Shown here one piece after another: positions 1 through 10,130 of a stretch of DNA of 64,000 bases. The translations under genes and the position numbers were made by a program. This stretch comes from Leuctra nigra (lineage: Eukaryota; Arthropoda; Insecta; Plecoptera; Leuctridae). Numbering within the stretch: the stretch's first letter is position 1; each line of letters opens with the position of its first letter. A model generated the notes under the pieces. That model saw only the letters and a list, made by a program, of their open reading frames with translations, searched no databases and had not been told where the DNA came from. The DNA lies in the NCBI GenBank assembly GCA_934045905.1, contig OW203765.1:15315409-15379408 (forward strand), written 5' to 3'.

Positions 1-1503
1 GACTTGGCTCCTTTTTTGATATCACTCCTTTTCGGTGTTGATTTTTTTTTAAGTAAAGAGACTTGGCTGCCTTTTTTACACGGAGTGTTTTTTTCTGGGA
101 TATCACTTCTTTTGTTAATTTATTCATACAGCTTGTAGCACATGTCCGAGCAATGACTAATTTCTTTAAAAAAATACGCCTCAACCGATTAGGATAGGTA
201 CTTAGAAAAGTTGCGTTTGGTAAAAGATTAAAATGATTATCCAAGAAGAATAGCTTAAGTTTCGTTTCAATCGGTCCAGCCGTTTTCGTTATATGACGTC
301 ACTTCCGGTTTTGAAATAGCGGCCAAAAATAATGTCGTCTTGAATTCATAATTATTAGTCCTACACATTTCCAAAATTTGGTTGCAATTGGTACAGCCAT
401 TTTCGATATATGACGTCATTTTCGGTTTTGACAATGGCGGCCGAAAGTAATGTCGTCTTTATTTCATAATTATATTAGTCCGACATAATTATAAATTTTG
501 GTTGCAATCGGTACATCCGTTTTCGATATATGACGTCACTTCCGGTTTTAACAATGGCGGCCGAAATTAATGTCGTATTGAATTCATAATTATAAGTCCT
601 ACACAATTCCAAAATTTAGTTGCAATCGGTACAGCCGTTTTCGATATATGACGTCACTTCCGGTTTTAGAAAATGGCGGCCGAGAGCACTGCAACCTTGA
701 ATTTATAATTATTTACAATGTATGTTTACTAAATATCTATTTAAAAGTATAGTGGTGAATTTAGTGTCATTTAGAATATTAATGACGTCATTTAGCATTT
801 TTATGACGTCATTTCCGGTATAGGTAATAAGAAAACAATCTAGTTTTATCTAGTTGATACTTCATGAATGACCTTCTAAATTCAATAGCGCTCATTTCCG
901 TAAAATCGCTCATGCCGTTTTCAATATATGACGTCACTTCCGGTTTCATTTAGTGGTTCCTGCCGCCATTTTCGGTACCGTTAATTTGTATATTCATTTA
1001 TCTCAATTGATTTTTCAAATAGATTTCAGAATGAATAGACAGAAGCTAGTTCAGTAGCAATCGGTACAGGCGTTTTCGATGTATGATGTCACTTCCGGTT
1101 TCAGGAATGGCGGCCGAGAACACTGTGTATTGAAATTATAATTTTGTATTGTCTATGTAACAATGTAAGATAATGATATGTGTATTTAAAGTATAATTTG
1201 ATGAAATAATCTAAATATTGCAAATTTATGACGCCACTTCCGGTTTAGAATATAAGAAAATTATATTTTTAAGTAACATTCTTCATATAGATGACCATCT
1301 AAATCAAATGGCGCTAATTTCATTCTAATCGGTCCAGCCGTTTTTCATATATGACGTCACTTCCGGTTAAAAAATGGCGGCACAATAAATCACAAGAGGC
1401 AAGGTATCATCAGACGCCAAAAGTGCATATGTGGTAAAAATTTCAGGTTGATCGGTTCAGCCGTTTAGGCTGTGGCGGTGACAGCAACTTTTTCGGGAAT
1501 CAG

Positions 1504-1534
<31 letters not shown>

Positions 1535-1842
1535 TGAAGAAGAAGAAGAAAGCGGTGCAATTTCACGATTTTTATTGCCCTCTAGTTCGAAAACGGCATG
1601 ACTAATTGTTGTCGCGTGATGTATGTGTTGTCAGGTGGGCCATAGCTCAAAATTAAAACATTTCACAACAATGTGAGACTTTCCATTGTTGAGATCCAGT
1701 AGGCCGAAAATGCAGTGTTGTTGTTTACAGTAAAAGTAGTTGGTCTGCTCCTCATTTATATTTATATTGATATTTACGGTATGTAGAGTGATTGTGAGTG
1801 TACGGTACGACTTGGCTGAGTGGAGCGACCGCTCCACTAGAT
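1..1842 (-). mobile_element. Composite foldback repeat, reversed copy, cut by window edge
   Basis: Read on the minus strand it starts with the palindromic head GTGGAGCGGTCGCTCCAC near 1822-1842. It continues through a conserved 'HFYCKxQxxIFGLLDL' region (about 1625-1740), a short CAT/GAA microsatellite near 1507-1550, then an array of roughly 110-bp monomers (about 290-1440). It ends in one arm of the hairpin (1-110). Full copies lie at 20953-22368 and 43810-45698. No transposase is visible, so it is probably non-autonomous. The class is unknown to me. Confidence 0.7.
290..1380. repeat. Tandem monomers carrying ETS-CRE and YY1-like motifs
   Basis: About eight degenerate monomers of roughly 110 bp each carry TGACGTCACTTCCGGTT, usually followed within 5-10 bases by ATGGCGGC. 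Clear examples start near 295, 410, 530, 649, 929, 1085 and 1353. Read in reverse this is CCGGAAGTGACGTCA, an overlapping ETS plus CRE site, next to a YY1-type GCCGCCAT. Monomers near 802 and 1229 are partly decayed. Confidence 0.75.
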
Positions 1843-2237
1843 TTTATCGGATGGTGCCATCAAATCTTGAGCAATCGTTCCGTTTCAATCGAATACCGAT
1901 TTTACATTGGCCAAGTGTACGTACTGTACCAACATGGCTGCGTGGTGCTAACGCGCCATTAGATTTTGTCAATGAGGTGGCAGTATTAATATAAAAATGA
2001 ATGTCAAAGCTAAGCTTCATGCAATTATAAAGAAGGTCTCGATCTCTGATAACGACTGATACGATGCAAATTATCTCGGATAGGTTCTTATCTTCGTTGT
2101 CTCTCATGTTCAGTCTCTCAAGTCCTGTGGGTCTTGACGTCTTTCAAACAGCAAGTCAGCTTCTTGTCAAAATACAAAATCACCTCAGAAGAACATTCTT
2201 CATTCATCAACAGCGATTAATTGGTTAACACGTTGCC

Positions 2238-2541
2238 ATGACGTTTCTTTATCATTACACGGACCCGGATGGAATGAAGGGAATCTACAGGCAAGGAATG
2301 ATCGAGGCGAGTGGACCAGACGGTTTCGACGGTCCAGGAGTGTATTTCACAGAGATGAAGCCGCCTCCTGAGAACTCCGCAGAAGACATCTCGTTGAACA
2401 ACTACGGACATTCCTGGAGAGTAGACAGGATTATGAGGTGGTTCAAGTTTGAGCTGAGGGAGTTGCCAAGTGGAACCGTAAAACTTACAAACGCCGGAGA
2501 CAGGAATATTTGGAAGTGTCCAGTCAATGTACCACTTCAAG
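2238..2541 (+). CDS. Exon 1: first HYD1-type ART module
   Basis: Encodes 101 residues plus one base. It holds 'LYHYTD' at residues 4-9, 'GPGVYFTEM' near 36-44 and a strand 'RWFKFEL' near 70. It ends at a consensus donor GTAAGT. The start was chosen because it is the first ATG before the domain. Confidence 0.72.
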
Positions 2542-5142
2542 GTAAGTGTAACTTATCTTAGAATAATGTATATACCTACTGTGTAAATATTTGTTTGGGT
2601 TTTCGTAAAATACAAGAAATGTACCAACTCTCCCGGATAAAAGATTCTTGAATGTCCGACGTGCAAACTATTCTATTATGTTAACATATTATTGGCATAG
2701 TTCTCTCAGTTCCAATATTTCATGGTAAATATCTGAGCAGTTCTTTATTAACTTTCAGTTACTTCCCTTGTTAGTCTAATGGGTTTTAAAAGTCAGGCAA
2801 ACTTCAACTATTAATATCTGAAAACTGTTTCCATACGTTGGCTACTTGATGGACGTGACAACTTCATAATGTTTAATTTTATAGTAATAATCAACGTGGA
2901 ATGTAATATTATAGATTGTCTTCTGATATTATCACTTAGAGTTATCACGTGATAACTGATATGGAAATATGGGTCGAGATAGCTGTTCTTTTCTAGAAAT
3001 TGAATCAATCAATGTTGTAACAGATAAGCTATTTATATCGAGAGAAAGGTAAAGATAACGACAAAAAGTATCTAGATAAGACAATAGAAAAAATATTTAA
3101 AACTTATATAGAAAAAGAAAAAGAAAAATTTTCGAGTTAATAAGTTTAATTAAGATAAATAAAAGATGATTTTTTATAAGAGCTTGAACATAATATATTC
3201 CGTTTTAGAAAGGAAATCAATTAGTAAGTGGAAATTATAATTATATTCACGCATATTTTAAAGGGTCGATACTTATAAATGCTGGTAATTCAACAAAATA
3301 GTTGAAAGATATTCTCTTCAATTTTCTTGAGAACACGGAAAAATCAAAGCTTTTTCCAATTTTCGTTACCTATAATTAAAATCAGATATTATAGATAAAC
3401 GATTTAATTATCTAGATAAGATAATAGATAACAAAATATAATCTAGATAAATAAGAAATCATCATTATCAAGCTCAAACAAGCCAACACTTACATTAAAA
3501 TATCTTACAAAATGGGTTGTGTCACTATATAAATACAAATATGGACGAACTCAGAATTACTGGTCTTTTCACAGCAAAAATCATAGAAATCACATTGGGC
3601 CTTCTACCTCTACCTCTTAGTTGCATATGTAATAAATTGGTTAGTTGGAAATATTTTCTGTCAAATAATTTAATGTCTAAATAAATAACTTGTTCACAGT
3701 GACCTAATTTTATCGAGTGCAATCATATTCCTGTATTTACACTTGATTCTCTTCACATGTCACATTTCATTTGGCAATGTTTCACGTAGCCAAGCACTTG
3801 CCATTATTTATCATCTAACATTCGTTTTCTCGCATTCACAGGTCGCCGACGCAGAGTTCTGTACCACTACACCAACGAGAAGGGTAAAAACGGAATCCTT
3901 GATTCTGGCGTCATCAAAGCTGTCAGACCGCACGGTGGTCAAGGCCTCGGTGCAACAATGCCAATAGCGGTGTATTTCACAGGATTACCACCGAGTGCGG
4001 TCAAAGAAGACCTTCTGTTCAACATGTACGGCACAAGAGACACATCTAAACAAGACCTCATGGAGAAGACGAAGTTCTGGTTCAAGTTCTATGAAGAAGA
4101 CATTCCGAATGTCGAGAAGAGATCCACTCTCCAGAACAGGAACGAGTGGATCTGCAGAGAAGATGTGTCAATACATCTGTCGACATGTCCCGGAAACTTG
4201 CCGAGGCGTGGACGACGTGATGTACACAGTTCAATAGCTAGCAGCTCAACTGCGCCCAATGTGCATCGGTCAAGGGCTACAAATTACACCTCCCAGTGGA
4301 TATGGCCAACCGGCTATGGACAGGGATCAGGAGTTGGTGGACAAACAGGAAGCACCCCCGCGACCATTGTCCCCGCATCAAGGTCTACAATATCGAGCTC
4401 CCCGTGGAAATTGCCAACCGGCACTGGACAGGGTACAGGGACTGGTGGACAAAGAAGTGGCACCCCCGCGACCAATGACCTCCCTTCAAGATCTACAAGC
4501 TCGAACTCCCCGTGGGCATTGCCAACCGGCGCTGGACAGGGTACTGCCGTTGGTGGACAAAGAAGTAGCACTCCCGCGACCAATGTACTCTCTTCAAGAC
4601 CTACAATATCGAGCTCCCTGTGGAAATTGCCAACCGTCACTGGACAGGTATCAGGAGTTGGTGGACAGATAGGAAGCACTCCCACGACCAATGTGCTCCC
4701 TTCAAGACCTACAAGCTCGAACTCCCCGTGGACATTGCCAAGCGCCACTGGACAGGGTACTGGAGTTGGTGGACAGACAGGAAGCACCCCCGCGACCAAT
4801 GTACTCCCATCAAGGACTACAAGCTCGAGCTCCCCGTGGACATTGCCAACCGGCGCTGGACAGTTATCAGGGGTTGGTGGACAAAGAGGTGGCACCCCCT
4901 CGACCAATGTACTCCCGTCAAGGACTACAAGCTCGAGCTCGATCTCACAACCTGACCCAGGTACCAGCTCCTCAACACAACAAGGTTTCACTCGATTCGG
5001 ACAACAGCCTTTAAACAGCGCGCAAGAACCGGGTTGCTTTGAAAGTATGTTGCTGTGTATTTCTGCATGCTGGAGCAATATGTGCTTAGGTAATTCGGAT
5101 GGGGAGGATTGCGAGGGGTGTGAAACTGGTTGTTTTGGTTAA
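2238..5142 (+). CDS. Protein with two HYD1-type ADP-ribosyltransferase domains and a PTS-rich repeat tail
   Basis: Two exons, 2238-2541 and 3842-5142, join in phase 1 through donor CAAG|GTAAGT and acceptor CACAG|GTCGCC, giving about 534 residues. Each exon begins a similar module: 'LYHYT' plus a later 'GVYFT' in the first, 'VLYHYT' plus 'AVYFT' in the second. This H-Y pattern with a closing Trp-rich strand is that of the Tox-ART-HYD1 family, predicted to transfer ADP-ribose from NAD. The family was described mostly from bacterial effectors, with eukaryotic members known. After the second module come six 36-residue Ser/Thr/Pro/Gly repeats and a tail with eight cysteines. The first ATG falls at the very edge of the first domain and no signal peptide is seen, so an upstream exon may be missing. 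Catalytic competence is not shown. Eukaryotic introns argue against bacterial contamination. Confidence 0.72.
2542..3841 (+). other. Intron of the ART gene
   Basis: AT-rich, GT-AG, 1.3 kb. I see no other gene or recognisable repeat in it. Confidence 0.65.
3842..5142 (+). CDS. Exon 2: second ART module, 36-residue repeats, Cys-rich tail
   Basis: The open frame runs 433 codons to TAA at 5140-5142. The second ART module spans about 3850-4200, ending near 'NEWICRED'. Repeats follow, and the tail after about 5030 carries closely spaced cysteines. A poly(A) signal is not obvious downstream. Confidence 0.72.
4277..4924 (+). repeat. Six copies of a 108-bp coding minisatellite
   Basis: Copies start at 4277, 4385, 4493, 4601, 4709 and 4817, exactly 108 bp apart, with a partial seventh at 4925. 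In the gene's frame each reads roughly 'SSPWxLPTGxGQGxGVGGQ' followed by 'GSTPATNVLPSR'. Because 108 is a multiple of three, other frames, including the antisense one, are also largely open. Confidence 0.9.
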
Positions 5143-5425
5143 GGCTAGATTCTGTATCTGCGTTGAAGGTTTGTGTGGTTGAGTACTGCAGTGCCGGGAG
5201 AAAAATCGCATCACTGGACACTGGTAGACGCTCGATTTATATTGAATCGGAGGTGTACTCTGAACTCAGACATTTGCCAAAAATCATTAATCAGGTGCGA
5301 ACCGCGCGTAAAGGGATTCTTAAGGAGGAATGTTCGTTGGTGATACAAAAAATCGGTAAATTCAACAAAAAATTAAGCGATGCGTCAAATGTAATTTTTT
5401 AATTTTAAATTTAATTAAGTCCTAC
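5143..5425. other. Spacer between convergent genes
   Basis: Lies between the ART gene stop and the last visible exon of the minus-strand transporter. It has a weak open frame without recognisable content. Confidence 0.5.
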
Positions 5426-5581
5426 CTTCATCTCCGAGAGCGCCCAGAAGATGATGAGCGGCCCGTAGAGCGGGATCACGTGACAGAGATGCTTGACGTC
5501 ATCGATGAAGTCCTGGCGGAAGACGCAGGCAGCTCTGTCCATGCAGTGCGCGCGCTTCTCGCTGCAGTGTCTCATGGCGTG
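5426..5581 (-). CDS. SLC15-like exon: TM6-7 linker and TM7
   Basis: 52 codons in phase 0, starting after TTGCAG and ending at ATGAAG|GTAGG. It encodes 'HAMRHCSEK' to 'LYGPLIIFWALSEMK', aligning with the position of the FWALFDQ stretch of the family. Confidence 0.72.
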
Positions 5582-8500
5582 CTGCAACATAACATTTTAT
5601 TGTACTGTATGTACCTTGAGAGAAGGGGATCTACAACCAATGGAAGTAGATGGAAATACAAATTCTAACTGTGTTTCTCTTATTTCTAATTCCCCACCAT
5701 AGTATTTCTAATGAGCATCTCCTTGAAGTAATGTAATTGCGCTCACACAAACGCAGACGAGAGTCTCGGTGCACGCGCAGCCTCTCGGTGCTCCAGGCTC
5801 GTTGACTAACATCGTGCCGCCCATGAGCAGAACCACTGCGCAAACAAACCAGACATCAATCGACATTAATACTACTACCATGTGAAGCAGGGACACACAA
5901 AATACTCAACGAAACCCGTACTATATGTATCTCGGACGTAGAAAGCCGGAAGTCTGTTTCAATTTGTGTTGAGGTGAGCTCAAAAACCAGTAATTCTTCC
6001 TTCATCTGATCATATTTTGTAATTGTAACATGAGTCATTGTACATGAGAATACTTAATAACTTTATTTGTTGACATCAGTTTAATGGCAATTGATAGAAA
6101 TAATGTTTACAAAATTCCAAAAATGTGCAACGCAAAATCGAGAAAATGATCTTCCGGTATTCTACAGATGGGTTTTAGCTTTAATGAGGATAACCTAGTT
6201 TCTATACTTTAAGGGCAATTCACATAGATATGTTTTACGTTTAGCTTTATATTTTACCTAAAACGATCTGTGATCGTATCTGTAAGACGCATAACCCTGA
6301 AGTTTAACCGTTTTAATTAATTAGTCCTCCCAGATCATGTCTAACCTATGGCAATGAGAAGGAGCAACGCCGCCACGCCGAATGCGCACGGGTAGCAGTA
6401 CACGTCATGGTTACAGAACACGTGCATGCGCAATAGCGGTCCCAGCACCACCCCGAGCAGCGCCCCGATGAAGGTGACGTAGTGCTCCAGCTGCTGGTAG
6501 CGGCGGAAGTCGTACTCGTAGCGGGGCAGGTCGAACTGGTCGCCCGAGTAGGCCCAAGACACCACGCGACGTAGTCCGGTGGTCAGCCAGAAGAAGGTCA
6601 AGCCGATGATGGACAGGTAGCTGGAGTGGACAAGAGTTATATTGTAATAACTTTATTTGTATGCTCTACATACTGATAATTACCCCTACAACTTTTCGCC
6701 AACGGGGCTGCTGCATCTGCAGACAACTTTAGGATTTTATTTGGTGTGAAGGGTAAGTACATAATTTACGTATAATTACTGACCATTGATCGCAGTCATT
6801 ATATATCAACAAATTGGCTGCTCTTTTCAGCCTGTACACATCGGAGATTTTAAACACAATTGGTGTGAGCTGGTCATGGGAGGTATTTCAGACTTTTCAA
6901 TAATGATGAAGGATGCGACTTTATTTTTTACGAGCGTAACCCTCTCATTTATACATTTACAAGTCTCTCTTTACCCTCTTGAAAAGATTTGCTAAATTGC
7001 TCTCTAATGTTGAACTTTTGACTCTCTAGAGATTTCCTTCTCGATTGGATGATAAAAGAATAACTTCCACTTTCTGATTACATTTGAGTGAATGAGCGCT
7101 ATGAAAATCAAATATTATTCAAAACATTCTTGTACAACTTAAATGATTGAGAATTTGACCTGATTCAATCACGGTGAAATGAAAGCATTGCATCAAATAG
7201 ATAAATAGACGAATCCAGAATCTGCCCAACATGAAATCTACGAAACGCCAGTAATCACGTAACATAGAAAACCAAATGTTTCGGAATGTACTACGTACAT
7301 TTCTGCGCTCTTCAAGAACGTGAAAGTCGGCGCCAGGGAAGAAAAAGTCACCAGACACAGACTCAGTAGCGAGAATATCGAGTATACGACGAGAGCCATG
7401 AATCTTCCACAACAAGCATCGGCGAAGTAGGATCCCATCCATGGTGTGATCAAGCCGAGACTCAGTAGCAAGTGAGTGAGGCTGATAGCGGGTCCCAGAG
7501 AGAACCGTAGCTCGTGTTTCAAGTACAGGAACGTCGTCACTGCAGAGGAGAAGAAGATCATGAGAACATCTTGAAGTAGGATCCTATCCATGGGGTGATC
7601 CAGCCGAGACTCAGTAGCAAGTGAGTGAGGCTGATAGCGGGTCCCAGAGAGAACCGTAGCTCGTGTTTCAAGTACAGGAACGTCGTCACTGCAAAGGAGA
7701 AGAAGATCATGAGAACATCTTGAAGTAGGATCCTATCCATGGGGTGATCAAGCCGAGACTCAGTAGCAAGTGAGTGAGGCTGATAGCGGGTCCCAGAGAG
7801 AACCGTAGCTCGTATTTCAAGTACAGGAACGTCGTCACTGCAAAGGAGAAGAAGATCATGAGAACATCTTGAAGTAGGATCCTATCCATGGGGTGATCAA
7901 GCCGAGACTCAGTAGCAAGTGAGTGAGGCTGATAGCGGGTCCCAGAGAGAACCGTAGCTCGTGTTTCAAGTACAGGAACGTCGTCACTGCAAAGGAGAAG
8001 ATGATCATGAAACATCTTGAAGTAGGATCCTATCCATGAGGTGATCAAGCCGAGACTCAGTAGCAAGTGAGTGAGGCTGATAGCGGGTCCCAGAGAGAAC
8101 CGTAGCTCGTGTTTCAAGTACAGGAACGTCGTCACTGCAAAGGAGAAGAAGATCATGAGAACATCTTGAAGTAGGATCCCATCCATGGCGTGATCAAGCC
8201 GAGACTCAGTAGCAAGTGAGTGAGGCTGATAGCGCGTCCCAGAGAGAACCGTAGCTCGTGTTTCAAGTACAGGAACGTCGTCACTGCAAAGGAGAAGATG
8301 ATCATGAAACATCTTGAAGTAGGATCCTATCCATGAGGTGATCAAGCCGAGACTCAGTAGCAAGTGAGTGAGGCTGATAGCGGGTCCCAGAGAGAACCGT
8401 AGCTCGTGTTTCAAGTACAGGAACGTCGTCACTGCGGAGGAAGCAAATTACAAATCGGACACTCGTGAATGAATACAATATTCAGTGTGCAGTTAGGAAA

Positions 8501-8960
8501 AATATCGAAAAATTTCAAGTAATAAAAAAATTAATTCATGAAGTGTTGAATAGACGATTCCATCAAATATCAGAGTGGCTCTGGTTTCTGAAATAATTCA
8601 CATGCTGTTCGATTTAGGAACATATTGTAGTGTGTGAACTCATTGTTGACACACTACAATAGGTAGGTGTATAAATCAAACAGCAAGTGAATTTTTCTTA
8701 GAAACCAGAGCCCACTCAGATACTTTATGTAATCGTCTTTTCATGCGTTCAATTTAATCTGTGAAGAAGGTAACGATATTACATTTAGGTCCAATATGAC
8801 CTTGAATTTTACTATTACTTGCTATTCATTCTGTAAATCAAGACATGTTGTAAATTCACTTGACAATACATTCTCCGTACAACTCACCGTATATCATGAA
8901 AGTGACGCATCGCTCCAGCAGCAAGAATATCAGCAGCAAGATGGTCTGAGGATGACGCCG
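5426..8960 (-). CDS. SLC15/POT peptide-transporter-like gene, N-terminal half
   Basis: Five exons are in phase from 5' to 3': 8888-8960, 7299-7539, 6346-6620, 5747-5835 and 5426-5581, together 278 codons. The order of features matches proton-coupled oligopeptide transporters (SLC15): an 'ERC' remnant of ExxER in TM1, 'TPWMGSYFADACCGRF' in TM2-3, 'SIIGLTFFWLTTG' and 'SGDQFD' in TM4-5, a TM6 block, then 'LYGPLIIFWAL' in TM7. Known members have about 12 TMs and 550-750 residues, so the N-terminal Met exon and everything after TM7 are missing here. Downstream exons would have to lie beyond the ART gene and outside the window, or the gene is truncated. The first Glu of ExxER is replaced by Leu and the usual 'IN' of the PTR2 signature reads 'IG', so function is uncertain. 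Confidence 0.72.
5747..5835 (-). CDS. SLC15-like exon: TM6 end and loop
   Basis: 89 nt, acceptor GCGCAG and donor GTGAGC. Joined to its neighbour it reads 'IAIVVLLMGGTML' then 'NEPGAPRG', the family's TM6 and following Pro-Gly loop. Confidence 0.62.
6346..6620 (-). CDS. SLC15-like exon: TM4-TM6, PTR2 signature region
   Basis: 275 nt between CTCCAG and donor GTTAGA. It contains 'YLSIIGLTFFWLTTGLRR', 'SGDQFD', 'HYVTFIGALLGVVLGPLLR' and 'CYPCAFGVAALLLLIAI'. This is the best diagnostic exon for the POT family. Confidence 0.75.
6621..7298 (-). other. Intron of the SLC15-like gene
   Basis: AT-rich, about 680 bp. Nothing recognisable inside. Confidence 0.5.
7299..7539 (-). CDS. SLC15-like exon: TM2-TM3, the complete copy
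   Basis: 241 nt between CTCTGCAG and donor GTACGT (GAAAT|GTACGT). It encodes 'VTTFLYLKHELRFS', 'SLGLITPWMGSYFADACC' and 'GRFMALVVYSIFSLLSL'. It is the only copy that extends past 'GSYF' to a donor; the six upstream copies stop there. Confidence 0.75.
7540..8431 (-). repeat. Six tandem partial copies of the SLC15-like exon
   Basis: Units of 148-149 bp place the same 3' splice site (CTTCTCCTTTGCAG or close) at 7688, 7837, 7986, 8134, 8283 and 8431, plus the working exon at 7539. Each unit is acceptor plus the first roughly 105 bases of the exon to 'GSYF', then AAGATGTTC and the next acceptor. Copies are nearly identical, so the expansion is recent or was homogenised. None of the partial copies has a convincing 5' splice site. 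Confidence 0.9.
8541..8750. mobile_element. Short inverted-repeat element (MITE-like)
   Basis: Arms of about 90 bp pair with each other: CAGAGTGGCTCTGGTTTC near 8571 with GAAACCAGAGCCCACTC near 8701. The loop includes a second short palindrome around 8625-8660. It lies in the intron between the first two visible SLC15-like exons. No coding capacity. Confidence 0.75.
8888..8960 (-). CDS. SLC15-like exon: TM1
   Basis: 73 nt after ATGTTGCAG, ending TACG|GTGAGT. It encodes 'RRHPQTILLLIFLLLERC' then 'VTFMIY'. It matches the family's first helix, including the second Glu and Arg of ExxER but not the first Glu. The Met exon upstream was not found. Confidence 0.68.
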
Positions 8961-10130
8961 CTGCAACATGTACAGTGACGTCATCAGTAGATACAACCAG
9001 ACTCATTCCATTCTTACTAGCTTATGCAGAGGGCCAAATTTATATTTTTAAATTCAAATTCAAATATTATGTCGGGTTGAATAGACCAATGTAGGTGGGC
9101 GTTGCCTTTTGAAAGACAAAAGTATTACCATGGCAACTCCAGAATTCTTAGAAAATAACAATTTTTCATTCAAACAAATGAAATTCAGAAAAATCAAAGA
9201 AATAGCTAACAGGTGTTAATCTAGTTTAATTTATCACTTGAAATAGTACAATCAATATATTTAAACTCATATAAATCATGTTTGATGATATGCTGGACAA
9301 TTTTTACGGATGCTACAACGAAACAAATTATATTTTGCCAGGTATGTTGCCAAAGCGTTTTACTTTTTAATGGCGTCTGTCACTGGATAGTTTCGTCAAC
9401 TTAAGAAAGTCCTTCCTCTCTTATGAGAAGTTAATTAAGACTAAACAATATTTAAGTAGATAGCTTAAAGCAATACTATTATTAACGGCAATTTGTTGAT
9501 TGTAAAACTGTTAAATTCTGTACGAATTCAACATTATTCTAATAATATCATGTGTACAATTTGTTGTGTATATAAGCTCTTTGGTTGTGACCAAACATTG
9601 ACTTTTGTTTTATGACGTCGTAGTTTGGTCAGATCTACATTGGTCAATTCGAATTTTGCAATATTAAAATTTAATTTCTGAAATTTATATAGTTTAGATT
9701 TAAACTTTGACACATAAAATTGACACATAACATAAAAAACTGACATAAAACTGACGTATTTCAATTTGTAGAATGTTGGTGTAGAAAAGGAAATCAATTC
9801 TTACTTTATTTTAAAATTGTGCATTTGCAACATTATACAAATACCCAATTTAATAACACTGGTAAAAATACCAGCCAACAAAGTATCTTCTAAGAAGAAA
9901 AGATACTACTAAGTTGATAATTAAAACCGTCAGCGCTGAAAGAAAAGTGGTAAATTTTATTGATATCACCACTTTTTACTTGATATTGCTGAATTTTTAG
10001 GTGTCATATATTATTAAATAAGATTTTTTTTAAATGTAATTTTTAGATAATACTATATTTCGTCACGTTTCGTTCTGCTCTGTTTTCTTTCTTGAAATTT
10101 TTCAAACGACCGTCCTGAATCAGTGTCCAA
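8961..10130. other. AT-rich stretch without recognised gene
   Basis: Possibly 5' intron of the SLC15-like gene. I see no ORF, hairpin or repeat I can name. Confidence 0.4.

Noticed and set aside
1501..1560. CRISPR-like short repeats (ATC)n
   Set aside because: Simple microsatellite in a eukaryotic repeat; no spacer structure.
4314..5078. Antisense 254-codon frame over the 108-bp repeats
   Set aside because: It is a by-product of a repeat whose length is a multiple of three; the plus frame joins the ART domains and has the stop-free continuation.
7707..8432. Minus-strand 241-codon frame across the SLC15-like tandem copies
   Set aside because: It runs through acceptor sequences and changes frame relative to the real exon; it comes from the repeat, not from a separate protein.
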